The notes: a model not told the origin generated them from the letters alone. Counted from the first letter of the stretch, positions 45,981-55,006 are shown. The stretch: DNA of 64,000 nucleotides from Bifidobacterium biavatii DSM 23969 (GCF_000741165.1 NZ_JGYN01000004.1:62001-126000); one strand, 5' to 3'. A program made the numbers and translations.

Positions 45981-48251
45981 CTATAGCGTCTCCAGCAGCC
46001 GGCGCACGATGAAGTAGAGCGCCCAGTCCTGATCGTTGGCCATCGGGTCGGCGAAGTGCGTGCGTTCGCCGTTCACCGAGAACGGGAACACGTATGCGCA
46101 CGATGCGGTGCCGTCCGGGAAGAACAGCTGCAGCAGCGCACGGCGGGAGGCCGCGGCGCGGCGATGATATTCCGTCGGGAAGCCGCCGGGCTGCGATGCC
46201 AGCAGCGTCAGCAGATGTTCGCGCACAAACTTGCCGGCGGCGGCGATATCATCATCGCCGTCCCCGTCACCGTCGACCAGCAGATCGCCGACCAACTCGA
46301 ACACGTCGGCCGTCAGTCCGCTCCAGTAGTGCGGGAACGTGTCGCCGTACTGCTTGCGCTTGCCGAACCAGAAGCCATCCCAGTGGCGGATCGCCACCTC
46401 GTTCAGGTGCGCGTCGGGCTGGCATCCGTTAAACTGGTCGAGCACGCGCAGCTGCTCGAAGCCGGCGCGCAGCAGGTCATGGTCGCCGGTCAGCACGGCG
46501 GTCTGCAGGATCACGCTCGCGGCGGGAGCCACGATCGACTGCTCGTAGTTCACCTCGTGCTTTGGGTAATACAGACCGAGTCCGGCGAGCGTGCGCGCGT
46601 GGGTGAGGAACAGTTCTCGCATCTCGGCATACAGCGCGGTCTCCCCCGTCTCGCGCAGTGCGCGTCCGAGCGCGAGCACCGGCAGTTCGAGCGGATAAAA
46701 CTGGCTGCCGCCGCCTGCGTAGAACCACTTGAGGATGCGCGCGGCGATGCGCAGGTTTTCGACGTCGCCGTCCGACTTCCAGAATTCGACGTACAGTTCC
46801 GCGAACCACGGCGCGTTGTACAAACGCCGGTACGAGTTGTCGCGCGGCGAGTCGTTGAACACTTCGCCGGTGACCGTGTCGACCAGTTCGCGTTCCATGA
46901 ACGCGCGATATTCGGCGAGGCTTGCGGCCAGTTCGTCGCGCAGCGACAACGCATCGCCGTCGCTGAACAGCAGGTGCGCCACGTCGGCGAGGGAATCGCC
47001 GGATTCGTTGCTCCACACGCCGCGGTCGAGCGCGCGCAGGTATGCGTTGATGAGCAGCGCCATGCACACGCGTTCGCGGCCGGCGTTGTAGTCGTTGATC
47101 ACCTTGCCGTCGTCATCGCCCACGTAGTAGTACTGCCGCTGGTCTTCATTGTCGTAGGCCAGATACGCGCCTTTGAGGTGCGGATCGTCGCCGCGGTACT
47201 GCTGGTTGCGCACGATGAAGCGCACGCGTTCGGCGAGCAGCTCGCCCATCGGCGCGGAGACGAATACGCGCGTATGCACGGTGCGGCCGCCCGCTTCGAC
47301 CGTAAAGACGTGCTCGCCGATGCGGTCGTTGTACGTGTCGTGCGTGAACACGTCCGCGTAGACCGGCGTGTAGTCGAACGCGTATGTGCCGTCGCTGAGC
47401 GGCCGCGCGGGCCTGCCGTTGACGGTGACGGCCGAGCTGTCGGCCCGGTCGTGCACGCGATCGCGCGCGCCATCTTGCGCGACGTCGGTCCGTTCGTCCG
47501 CGGAATCGTCCGCGCCGTCCGGATCGCCCGTGCCGCTCGCGCCGTACGCATCGTTCACGTCGAACGACGGACAGATGCGCAGCGTCGTCGTTTCTCCGGG
47601 GAACACGACGGTGCGGTCCCAGCGCGCGTCGATGAAGCGGCTGCGTTCGGCGGCCTGCGCGAAGAAGTCCTCGCGCGAGTCGCACGGGAAGATGACCCAC
47701 GAGATCGTGCGCGTCTGGCCGGGCGCGAATTCCATGGCTTCGGGGTGCAGCACGAAGCAGCCGCGGTCGTTGCTGTACTGTGCGAAGTCGCGGCTGACGC
47801 TGTACGCGGCGAGCGCGCCTTCGGTGAGCACGAGGCCGAGGTGCGGGGCCTTGCCGCTCATGCGCAGGGCGAGCGCCCAGCTGCATGTGCCGCCGCAGAA
47901 CAGGTGCGCGTTGCAGTGACGTTCGATGGAATAGTCGTCGGTGTCGTCGTAGTAGCGGTCTTCGAGCGGCAGCGTGATGCCGATGTCTCCGACGGCCGCA
48001 CAGATGGTTTTGCCCGTCGCGTTGCCGAGCGTGACGGTGGTGACGATCGAGTCGCCGCCGCGCAGCATGTGCACGCTGGATTCGATGCCGTCCGGCGCGG
48101 ATACGGCCGCGTACGGATGGTCCGGCCGTAGCCAGTTCATGTTCGACGGATCGTTGCCGAAGCGGATTTCGATGCGCCCCAGTTCTGAGCGCATGGAGGT
48201 CGTGTCGGCGTATGCCGGCGCGACCGGCGCGTTGTTGCCCAGTGCGTACAT
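45981..48251 (-). CDS. Six-hairpin glycosidase-like protein of unrecognised family
   Basis: A 756-residue protein with a beta-rich N-terminal ~350 residues, then a predominantly helical (alpha/alpha)-barrel-like region with NQQYRGDDPHLKGAYLAYD, NDSPRDNSYRRLYNAPWFAE, FYPLELPVLALGRALRE, LGLYYPKHEVNYEQSIVAPA and NEVAIRHWDGFWFGKR. This resembles six-hairpin glycosidases and lyases, but I do not recognise the family. An Asp/Arg/Ala-rich insert (ADDSADERTDVAQDGARD) splits the N-terminal domain. There is no signal peptide. AAGGAG precedes the ATG at 48251. The operator at 48309 and operon with a GH43 gene tie it to the LacI-SBP fusion gene. Confidence 0.65.
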   Translation of the reverse strand: MYALGNNAPVAPAYADTTSMRSELGRIEIRFGNDPSNMNWLRPDHPYAAVSAPDGIESSVHMLRGGDSIVTTVTLGNATGKTICAAVGDIGITLPLEDRYYDDTDDYSIERHCNAHLFCGGTCSWALALRMSGKAPHLGLVLTEGALAAYSVSRDFAQYSNDRGCFVLHPEAMEFAPGQTRTISWVIFPCDSREDFFAQAAERSRFIDARWDRTVVFPGETTTLRICPSFDVNDAYGASGTGDPDGADDSADERTDVAQDGARDRVHDRADSSAVTVNGRPARPLSDGTYAFDYTPVYADVFTHDTYNDRIGEHVFTVEAGGRTVHTRVFVSAPMGELLAERVRFIVRNQQYRGDDPHLKGAYLAYDNEDQRQYYYVGDDDGKVINDYNAGRERVCMALLINAYLRALDRGVWSNESGDSLADVAHLLFSDGDALSLRDELAASLAEYRAFMERELVDTVTGEVFNDSPRDNSYRRLYNAPWFAELYVEFWKSDGDVENLRIAARILKWFYAGGGSQFYPLELPVLALGRALRETGETALYAEMRELFLTHARTLAGLGLYYPKHEVNYEQSIVAPAASVILQTAVLTGDHDLLRAGFEQLRVLDQFNGCQPDAHLNEVAIRHWDGFWFGKRKQYGDTFPHYWSGLTADVFELVGDLLVDGDGDGDDDIAAAGKFVREHLLTLLASQPGGFPTEYHRRAAASRRALLQLFFPDGTASCAYVFPFSVNGERTHFADPMANDQDWALYFIVRRLLETL

Positions 48252-48308
48252 GATGGTCGTTTCTCCTTTTGCGGGTCGCCTTCGGCCCCGCCGATCGGTG
48301 TTCACTTC

Positions 48309-48330
48309 AAAATCGCAACGCTGCGATTTT
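48309..48330. promoter_or_regulatory. Operator of the LacI-SBP fusion regulator (proposed)
   Basis: AAAATCGCA-ACGC-TGCGATTTT is a perfect 9-bp inverted repeat with a central CG, 58 bases upstream of the six-hairpin gene. Its core GCAACGCTGCGATT recurs with one change upstream of the solute-binding protein gene at 52582. Confidence 0.72.
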
Positions 48331-48357
48331 ATGCGTGCCGGCGTCCCTTTGTCAACT

Positions 48358-48376
48358 CGGAACGTCGAACGTTCCG
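48358..48376. promoter_or_regulatory. Second palindrome in the same divergent region
   Basis: CGGAACG-TCGAA-CGTTCCG, 7-bp half-sites. It could be another regulator site or a small hairpin. Confidence 0.4.
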
Positions 48377-48467
48377 TCCCATCAACTGTCCGAGAGGCAA
48401 CTGTCACACCATCGCGGCGTTTCTCTAGATTCCATCATTCCTCCCGACCTTGCGCTGTCCAACTTGT

Positions 48468-48497
48468 TGACAACTCTTGCCAAGTCGGTGCCATAAT
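48468..48497 (+). promoter_or_regulatory. Strong leaderless promoter of the fusion regulator
   Basis: TTGACA (48468-48473), an 18-base spacer and CATAAT (48492-48497) form a good sigma-70-type promoter. The ATG at 48505 lies 7 bases after the -10 element, so the mRNA probably begins at the start codon. Confidence 0.7.
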
Positions 48498-48504
48498 GAC
48501 AACC

Positions 48505-50790
48505 ATGGCATCCGTCAATCGCAACCGCCCCACGCTCAACGACATCGCCGCCGAAGCCGGGGTCAGCCTGTCCGCGGTCTCCCGCGCATTAAGACACCCG
48601 GGCCGGCTCAACGAGCGCACCGAAGCGCACATCCGCGACGTCGCACGCAGACTCGGCTACCTCGACGCCGCAACGGACCGGCAGGGCACGCAACCGGCGG
48701 CAACGGCGGCGTCCACCACGCTCGTCGTCATCATCGCGGCCGACATCAACGACGCGACGACCGCGCACGCGATCGATGGCATGCGCCGGCGCCTGGCCGC
48801 ACGCGGCTACCATGCGCTCATCATCGAGGAAAGCGACATCATCACGCGCGACGGCCTTGCCGCGCAGTTCCGCAAACTACCGGTGTGCGGCGCGATCATC
48901 CAACGCCGCGCGCTGCGCGATCAGGAGATCCGCGCGCTCGCCGCGCAGCTGCCGATCGTGCTCGTCGGCCGCGGTCTGCCGGGCGTCTGTGCCGGCACGA
49001 TCGACACGGCCGACGCCGTCGCGCGCATGATCGACGCGCTCAAAGCAGAAGGACGTACAAGCCTCACGTATCTGGCCGCTCCGGACGACGGCGTGTTCGG
49101 CACCCAACTGCGCGCGCAGATCGCCGCCGAAGCCGCACGCCAGGGCATCGCCATGCTCACGCTGCTCGGCTGCCAACCGGACACTGCATCCGCGCGCGGC
49201 ACGCTGGAACGGTTCCTGAACAATCCGACGCACGCCGTGTTCTCGCCCGACAACCGCGTAGCCGTGCGGTTCATGGCCGCGGCGCGCGCACGCGGCATCG
49301 CCGTGCCGGACGAGCTCGCCGTCGTCGGGTTCGGTGACGACGACGCGATCGGCCTGGACCGGCCGACGCTCGCGCGCATCTCCTGCCCGGCCGAGGAACT
49401 CGGCACGGACTGCGCGGAAAGCCTGATTTCACTCGTCAAAGCGCAGCGTCCGGCCGACACGTCACGCGAGGCCGCGTTCGTGCCGGCCGGCAGCATCGGC
49501 AAACGCACGCGCGCCCTGTCTGCGAGCGCCGTGCGGGATGATCGCACGCCGCTTGCCGAAGTCCGCAGCCAGCCGATCGAACTGACCATGATGGCGAGTT
49601 CGTTCCAGGATTGGGAGCAGCACATCGCCGAGTACGAGCGGCTGCATCCGGAGGTGTCCGTGCGGCGCATTTGGGGCGGCACGCAGGCGGAAATCGTGTC
49701 GTCGTACTATCAGCGCGTTCGCGAGGGGCGCGACATTCCGGACATCACGGTCATTGAATACCGCTGGCTGCCGCAGTTGGCGGAGGACCGGCTGCTGCTC
49801 AATCTGAACACGCCGTCGGTCCGTGCCGCGTTCCGTCGGCAGTTCGTCGGCGACTGTTGGGATGCGGTGAGCTGGCGCGGCGGCGTGTACGGTGTGCCGT
49901 GTGATTACGACACGACGATGCTGTTCCGTCGCACCGACGTGTTCGATCGGTTCGGCGTGGAAACGCCGCGCACGTGGGCCGAAATGATGCGGATGGGTGC
50001 CGCGTTGCGCGCGCAAGATCCGCGCATGCGTGCGGTAGCGGTCAATACGCTTGATTCGGCGCCGTTCATCGCGCTGCTGTATATGGCCGGCGCGCGGCCG
50101 TGGTCGATGGATGCGGACGGCACGACGATCCAGCTTGCTCTGACGTCGGAGCCGGTGCGCCGGACGACCGCGTTCCTGCGCGATGGCATTGACCAGGGCG
50201 ACGTGCTGATGATGAATTTCAACGATACGGAATTCCGGCAAATGGTCGCTGACGGATTGGTGGCCTGCGTGCTGAGCGCGAACTGGTTCTGCGAGAATAT
50301 CGTGCAGCGGTGGCCGGACGAGCGCGGGCTGTGGCGGGCGGCGCTGCCTCCGTCGTTCGGCGACCCGTCCGAACTGCGCACCGCGCACATCGGCGGTTCG
50401 GCGTGGACGATCAGCAACCGCGTGCCGCCCGAACGCCGCAATGCGGCCGCGCAACTGGCATTCTGGGCGCAGACCGACCCCGCGTCGATCGACGTGCAGC
50501 TGGACCGTGTCATGTCGGCCTCGACGTACTTTCATCGCAATCCGCGGCTCACCGGCAAAATCGACCCGTTCTTCAACCAGAAGCTGTACGACGTGTTCTT
50601 CGAGGCGGCCGAGCATATTGCGCCGGATTTTCGGTACCTGCCGTTCATGCCGCAGGTCGAGGCCGTGTTCGCGAACACGGTTCGACCGCAACTCGTGCCC
50701 GGCGGCGACCCGGTCGGCCAGCTCGCGAACTGGCAATCGCAAATCGCCGCGTTCGCGCGCGCCAAGGGGTATCGGGTCGAGGTCGGGTAG
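48505..50790 (+). CDS. LacI repressor fused to a family-1 solute-binding domain
   Basis: A 761-residue protein. Residues 9-28 form the LacI HTH (TLNDIAAEAGVSLSAVSRAL); residues about 70-335 a PBP1-type sensor (NPTHAVFSPDNRVAVRF, DELAVVGFGDDDAIG). From about residue 356 (PIELTMMASSFQDWEQHIAE) to the end it is a complete family-1 ABC solute-binding domain, with GGVYGVPCDYDTTMLFRRTD, FGVETPRTWAEMMRMG and AHIGGSAWTISNRV. Normal LacI proteins end near 340 residues. No signal peptide, lipobox or transmembrane helix precedes the second domain, so both sensor modules should be cytoplasmic. The frame is continuous and the promoter strong, so an assembly artefact is unlikely. It lies between genes that share an operator. 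Confidence 0.88.
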   Translation: MASVNRNRPTLNDIAAEAGVSLSAVSRALRHPGRLNERTEAHIRDVARRLGYLDAATDRQGTQPAATAASTTLVVIIAADINDATTAHAIDGMRRRLAARGYHALIIEESDIITRDGLAAQFRKLPVCGAIIQRRALRDQEIRALAAQLPIVLVGRGLPGVCAGTIDTADAVARMIDALKAEGRTSLTYLAAPDDGVFGTQLRAQIAAEAARQGIAMLTLLGCQPDTASARGTLERFLNNPTHAVFSPDNRVAVRFMAAARARGIAVPDELAVVGFGDDDAIGLDRPTLARISCPAEELGTDCAESLISLVKAQRPADTSREAAFVPAGSIGKRTRALSASAVRDDRTPLAEVRSQPIELTMMASSFQDWEQHIAEYERLHPEVSVRRIWGGTQAEIVSSYYQRVREGRDIPDITVIEYRWLPQLAEDRLLLNLNTPSVRAAFRRQFVGDCWDAVSWRGGVYGVPCDYDTTMLFRRTDVFDRFGVETPRTWAEMMRMGAALRAQDPRMRAVAVNTLDSAPFIALLYMAGARPWSMDADGTTIQLALTSEPVRRTTAFLRDGIDQGDVLMMNFNDTEFRQMVADGLVACVLSANWFCENIVQRWPDERGLWRAALPPSFGDPSELRTAHIGGSAWTISNRVPPERRNAAAQLAFWAQTDPASIDVQLDRVMSASTYFHRNPRLTGKIDPFFNQKLYDVFFEAAEHIAPDFRYLPFMPQVEAVFANTVRPQLVPGGDPVGQLANWQSQIAAFARAKGYRVEVG

Positions 50791-50879
50791 GCCGACGGCT
50801 TGCGCGACGCGGGCAATTGGTTTTCCCGAACGATGAAATGAGCCGTCCGACCGGCCTACCCATTCCGTTCTCCATACGC

Positions 50880-50917
50880 GCGACGGGCGTCGCCACTGGG
50901 GTGACAGCGCCCGTCGC
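50880..50917. terminator. Bidirectional hairpin after the fusion gene
   Basis: GCGACGGGCG pairs with CGCCCGTCGC (10 bp) between the convergent fusion and solute-binding protein genes. Confidence 0.65.
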
Positions 50918-50955
50918 GGCGATTGCGCCGCAGTCAATCGGCTATTGCATGCCGG

Positions 50956-52536
50956 TTACTTCATGTACTGGTCGTACCACTTCTGCCAGATCTGCACGTT
51001 CTGGTCGATGTTGTACGACTTGAGGTTCTTGACGTAGGCGTCCCATTCATTGTCGAGAACCGGCTTACCGGAGTTGATCCACTTGGCGATGACCGGCACC
51101 GCGTAGTTGATCATCGTCGCGCCGTTGTTCGACAGGGTCACGCGGTCCTCGTCGCTCGGATTGACGTAGTTAGGGATCACGTCCTTGGTCTTATCGACGT
51201 GCGCGAGCTGCTCGTCGTACACCTTGCCGTCCTCGGACTTCTGCACGTCCTGTGCGGCGGCATTTTCGATCTCGACGTTGTCGGGAATCCAGCCGGCGAA
51301 ATGCTCCTGCAGGCCAGGCAGTTTGCCGTCGTTGTAGTTCTTCTGCCATTCGTCGTTCATCGTGTACGTGTCGCCGGATTTGGTCCAGTACTTGGAGTCG
51401 CCGTAGTACTGCTTGACCGAGAACTCCTGCGAGTACAGCGCGTCGATGACTTTGAGGATCTTGTCCATGCGCGGCGAATCCTTCCGAACCGCGACGCCCT
51501 GCGCGACGTAGGCGTTCACGCCGGAATCCCAGGTCACGTCGTCGGCGGAGACGCCCGGTGCGGCCGGCAGCGGCATGGCCACGTATTCGTCCGACTTGGA
51601 GAAGTCCATGATGGACCAGCCGAATTCCATGCCGACGGTGTTGGTCTTGCCGTCGCCCTTGAGCGTGTTGTAGTACTTCGACCAGTCGGAGGTCAGGTCG
51701 GTTTTGCGCATGAGTCCCTTGCCCACCATTTCGCTGAGCAGGTCGACGGTCTGGCGGAATTCGTCGGTGGTCAGGTACGTGCCAACCTTGCCGTCCTTGA
51801 CGTAGTAGCCGTTCATGGTGGCGTCGTTCATAGTGGTGGTTTCCAGTCCGAACGAGTTGAGGAACAGGAACGGCGAATACGATTCCATGATCTGCGTGGT
51901 AGTCCACGGACGGGCGAGATACGGGATTTCGTCGGCTTTGCCGTTGCCGTTCGGATCCTGCGTCTTGAACGCTTCAAGGGCCGTGATCAGTTCGTCCCAT
52001 GTCTTGGGGATGTCGAGTCCGAGCTTGTCGAGCCACGCCTTGTTGATGACCATGATGTTGTTCGGTGATTCGAGCAGCTTGCCGCGGTAGCTCGGCAGGT
52101 TGTACATCTTGCCATTGAGCGTCTCGACGTATTCCTTGGCTTCGGGCTTTTCCTCGAAGAATCGCTCGACGTTCGGCATGTCCTTGAGATGCGGCAGCAG
52201 ATCCTCGAACTGGCTGCTGAATTTGGCGGTGTCGCTGGTGCTGTATCCGTAGACGGTGATGTCGGCGATGTCGTTGGCGGCGAGCGTCTGCGACTTCTGG
52301 TTGCTCCAGGTGGCTTCGTCGATGCCCTTGATGTCGATCTTGACGCCGGTTTCCTTTTCGAGTTCCTTCGGCCAGTCCATGGTGCCGATGCGCATCATGT
52401 CGGTTCGCACGTTGACAACGATCGTCACCGGTTCGTCCGCACTGCCGGCGGTGTCGTTGCCGCATGCGGCCAATGGCAGCAGCATGGCCGCCGCCGATGA
52501 CGCGGCGATGATCGCTTTTACTGATGTTCTTGACAT
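50956..52536 (-). CDS. ABC solute-binding lipoprotein (family 1)
   Basis: A 526-residue lipoprotein with lipobox LAAC at residues 22-25. It is related to the proteins at 37344 and 60942: VINKAWLDKLGLDIPKTWDE and DPNGNGKADEIP are shared, and the C-terminus has NYAVPVIAKWINSG and NIDQNVQIWQKWYDQY. It would bind an oligosaccharide at the cell surface for a CUT1 permease encoded elsewhere. An operator core matching the one at 48309 lies about 46 bases upstream, linking it to the LacI-SBP fusion regulator. Interestingly, that regulator contains a domain of the same family. Confidence 0.92.
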   Translation of the reverse strand: MSRTSVKAIIAASSAAAMLLPLAACGNDTAGSADEPVTIVVNVRTDMMRIGTMDWPKELEKETGVKIDIKGIDEATWSNQKSQTLAANDIADITVYGYSTSDTAKFSSQFEDLLPHLKDMPNVERFFEEKPEAKEYVETLNGKMYNLPSYRGKLLESPNNIMVINKAWLDKLGLDIPKTWDELITALEAFKTQDPNGNGKADEIPYLARPWTTTQIMESYSPFLFLNSFGLETTTMNDATMNGYYVKDGKVGTYLTTDEFRQTVDLLSEMVGKGLMRKTDLTSDWSKYYNTLKGDGKTNTVGMEFGWSIMDFSKSDEYVAMPLPAAPGVSADDVTWDSGVNAYVAQGVAVRKDSPRMDKILKVIDALYSQEFSVKQYYGDSKYWTKSGDTYTMNDEWQKNYNDGKLPGLQEHFAGWIPDNVEIENAAAQDVQKSEDGKVYDEQLAHVDKTKDVIPNYVNPSDEDRVTLSNNGATMINYAVPVIAKWINSGKPVLDNEWDAYVKNLKSYNIDQNVQIWQKWYDQYMK

Positions 52537-52581
52537 GGTTGCTCTCCTTCGTTGGATATAGTTGTCCCAAGCGTTGCATCT

Positions 52582-52595
52582 GCAACGTTGCGATT
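52582..52595. promoter_or_regulatory. Operator core shared with the six-hairpin gene
   Basis: GCAACGTTGCGATT differs from the core at 48315 by one base. The central GCAACGTTGC is a perfect palindrome. Confidence 0.65.
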
Positions 52596-52805
52596 GGGTA
52601 GTGCGGCATCGTCTTCAATGCCGTCATCTGTATGGGTGAGATTCCTTCTCGATCGCTCGATTGGTTCCCATTATGCCGGGTGTCCCGCTCCCCCTCCACT
52701 TTTTGACAGATTTGCCAAATGCGGAGCGATAAGCGCGATAAACGATCCTCTAGACATGTTTTTCCCCAAGCATCTGCACAGTGACGCATATCATCGGGGC
52801 GAGCT

Positions 52806-52963
52806 AAGAAGCCAACGGGAATTATAGAAAAATCTATAATAGAATTTTCAATAATAGAAAACTCTATAAAGATTCTTGCAGCACTTGCGTGACATTGCAA
52901 CCGGTAGACCAGCCAAACTGGGGATATCGTCACACGAATCGGCCTCGTGGCGTGACATTGCAA
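52806..52963. other. AT-rich gap with direct repeats
   Basis: The 483-base gap 52537-53019 contains an AT-rich run (about 52815-52872) with repeated TAATAGAA units, and the 14-mer GCGTGACATTGCAA at 52887 and again at 52950. No gene is credible. It separates the solute-binding protein promoter from the end of the next GH43 gene. Confidence 0.5.
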
Positions 52964-53019
52964 TCAGCATGCCAGCGGCACCGGGCTCAATGCCACGCGT
53001 CTGCTCGCACAAAGCACCG

Positions 53020-54609
53020 TTACAGCAGCAGAGCGTGCCAGACGTTGACGTAGGAGTCGGCGCCACCGCGGCGGGTGCCATTCTTTTCGATCCACAGGCC
53101 GGTTTCGCCGAGCGCCTGCACGGTGACTTCGTATCGCCCGGCCGGCAGCGGTTTGCTCACGAACAGCGGACCACTGTAGGCCGATTGCGCGTAGCAGTCG
53201 AACAGTTGGCAAACGATCGGCGCGGACACGGAACGTGCGACGATACCGGTCTCACGTCCGACATTGCTGCCGGCTGTGCGATCAGCGACATGATCGGCGC
53301 CGCCGTCGATACGGCGGATGACGACGCGGCCGACGCCGCCATCCTTGCTGCGCGGGCCGATCAGAACGAGTCGTGCGGCATCGTCGCCGCCGATCGTGCC
53401 GTTATGCTCATCGGTGGCAGTGTCATCGGCGGTGTCAGCGATCTCGATAACCGCGGACGCCGAGTCGCCATGACGATTCGAGAACAGGCTCAGCGGCACG
53501 GTCTCGCCGCGCAACGCGACCGGTTCGCCGGTCGCCGAATCCCAAGCATCTGCGTATCGCGGCAGCAGCGGACGGCCAAAATCGGCGGGGCGGCCGGCGA
53601 CCGCACCGCTTTCGGTCGCCGTGCCGATCATCGCGGTCGGCGCGTCGACCGGATCGAGCATGTCGACTCCGGCGTCATCGGCGAGCGCGGCGTCATCGGC
53701 CGACCGACGACGCGCGTCATCGGCGTCCGTTGCGATATCGGCTGAACCGTCCCTGACGGACGCAACATCGTCGCCGAACCGCAGCGGCAGCCAGACCTGG
53801 CTCGCGCAGGACGCCTGATGCGGGAACGACCAGCGGTCGCCCATGTAGATCAGCCGGTCGCCGTGCCCGGTGTGCAGCGGGAAGACGAACGAGCTCTGCG
53901 AATCCCACGTGCAGGTGCCCTGCGGCGCGACGTTGCCGCGGTACGTCCACGGGCCGGACGGGTCGGGCGCAGTCAGGTAGAAGTTGTCGTTGCGGTCCCA
54001 GCCGGTCAGATTCGACATGATGAGATAGTACGTGTCGCCGACGTGCGCCATCGCGGGCGATTCGCCGTACGGCTCGAGCGTGTCCGGCTGGACGAGTTCG
54101 GCGGACAGATAGTCGTCGGAGAGACGATAGATGTGGCCGCCGTGGATCAGCAGATAACCGGTGCCGTCGTGGTCCTGGAATGTGCCTATGTCCCACATGC
54201 GGATCGGCCGGCCGTCGCACAAGAGTGGTCCGACGATCTGGTATTCGCCGTCGATCGTGTCCGACACGGCCATGAGCGTCATCGGATCCTTGTATTCGAG
54301 GTTGTCGGAGTGCATGAGCATCACGTACTTGCCGGTCGCGGGGCAACGCATCACCTTGACGCGCTCGCCGACGCGGTCCGGGCCGAGCCGGCCACCGCTC
54401 TGACGTGGCAGCACGAGCCGCTCGAAATGCCAGGTTGCGAGATCGCGCGACGAATAGCAGGCGAACCCGTTGAACATGTTCCGGTCGTCGGTTTTGTATT
54501 CGCCGAACAGGTAGTACGTGCCGTGTTCCTCGACCACGCATGCGCCGTGCGCGTTCACCGTCTCGCCGCGATCGTCGAACCACGATACGCCGTTGAAGAT
54601 GGTCGCCAT
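53020..54609 (-). CDS. GH43-like enzyme with C-terminal extension (galactanase-like)
   Basis: A 529-residue protein. The first ~310 residues are a GH43 propeller: NAHGACVVEEHGTYYLFGEY, FACYSSRDLATWHFERLVLP, PATGKYVMLMHSDN, MWDIGTFQDHDGTGYLLIHG and GWDRNDNFYL. These resemble the exo-beta-1,3-galactanase branch of GH43 (proposed from pattern memory). An Asp/Ala/Arg-rich insert (ADDARRRSADDAALADDAG) and a beta-rich C-terminal domain follow, possibly carbohydrate-binding. There is no signal peptide. AGGAG precedes the ATG at 54609. The protein at 56078 is a shorter relative without the C-terminal part. Confidence 0.78.
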   Translation of the reverse strand: MATIFNGVSWFDDRGETVNAHGACVVEEHGTYYLFGEYKTDDRNMFNGFACYSSRDLATWHFERLVLPRQSGGRLGPDRVGERVKVMRCPATGKYVMLMHSDNLEYKDPMTLMAVSDTIDGEYQIVGPLLCDGRPIRMWDIGTFQDHDGTGYLLIHGGHIYRLSDDYLSAELVQPDTLEPYGESPAMAHVGDTYYLIMSNLTGWDRNDNFYLTAPDPSGPWTYRGNVAPQGTCTWDSQSSFVFPLHTGHGDRLIYMGDRWSFPHQASCASQVWLPLRFGDDVASVRDGSADIATDADDARRRSADDAALADDAGVDMLDPVDAPTAMIGTATESGAVAGRPADFGRPLLPRYADAWDSATGEPVALRGETVPLSLFSNRHGDSASAVIEIADTADDTATDEHNGTIGGDDAARLVLIGPRSKDGGVGRVVIRRIDGGADHVADRTAGSNVGRETGIVARSVSAPIVCQLFDCYAQSAYSGPLFVSKPLPAGRYEVTVQALGETGLWIEKNGTRRGGADSYVNVWHALLL

Positions 54610-55006
54610 TGTCGTCTCCTTTGCCTTGTGGCGGTATCGTCGCGGACAGCCAAACCCGGAGCCGCGCGACGTACGATCGCCGCGGCCGGCCGCTCCGCCG
54701 ATATGCCAACTCACTCATGCCTACGGCACCATAGTCAACCGAAACGGCCGTTCTTGCTCAATAAGTTGCCAAAATTGCCGAGTCGTCACGCATGTCGCGT
54801 GAGACGTCGATCCGGCAGACATACAGGTCGATGATCGTCTTGCCGTGCGGAAACCCCCGGCGTATCGTGGTAAGCAGCACAACCGTTCTCCTGCAGTCAG
54901 TGACGATGCAGCCAGTCAGCCATATATATACAGCAGACGATCGTCGGGCGGGTACGAGGCAGTACCGACGACGATCCCAGCAGCAGACGCATCGGAGGCA
55001 TCCACG
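54610..55006. other. Divergent intergenic region
   Basis: A 397-base gap between the GH43 gene and the membrane protein gene, each presumably with its own promoter. An ATATATAT run lies near 54922. No RNA, repeat or ORF could be supported. Confidence 0.4.

Noticed and set aside
48505..50790. Assembly chimera joining a lacI gene and a solute-binding protein gene
   Set aside because: The junction is in frame without repeats or stops, both halves have local GC and codon use, and no start codon with ribosome site or signal peptide exists for the second half. Read data would still be worth checking.
52552..53745. Plus-strand ORFs (91 and 289 codons) in and after the AT-rich gap
   Set aside because: They cross the operator region or oppose the GH43 gene, and lack recognisable domains or ribosome sites.
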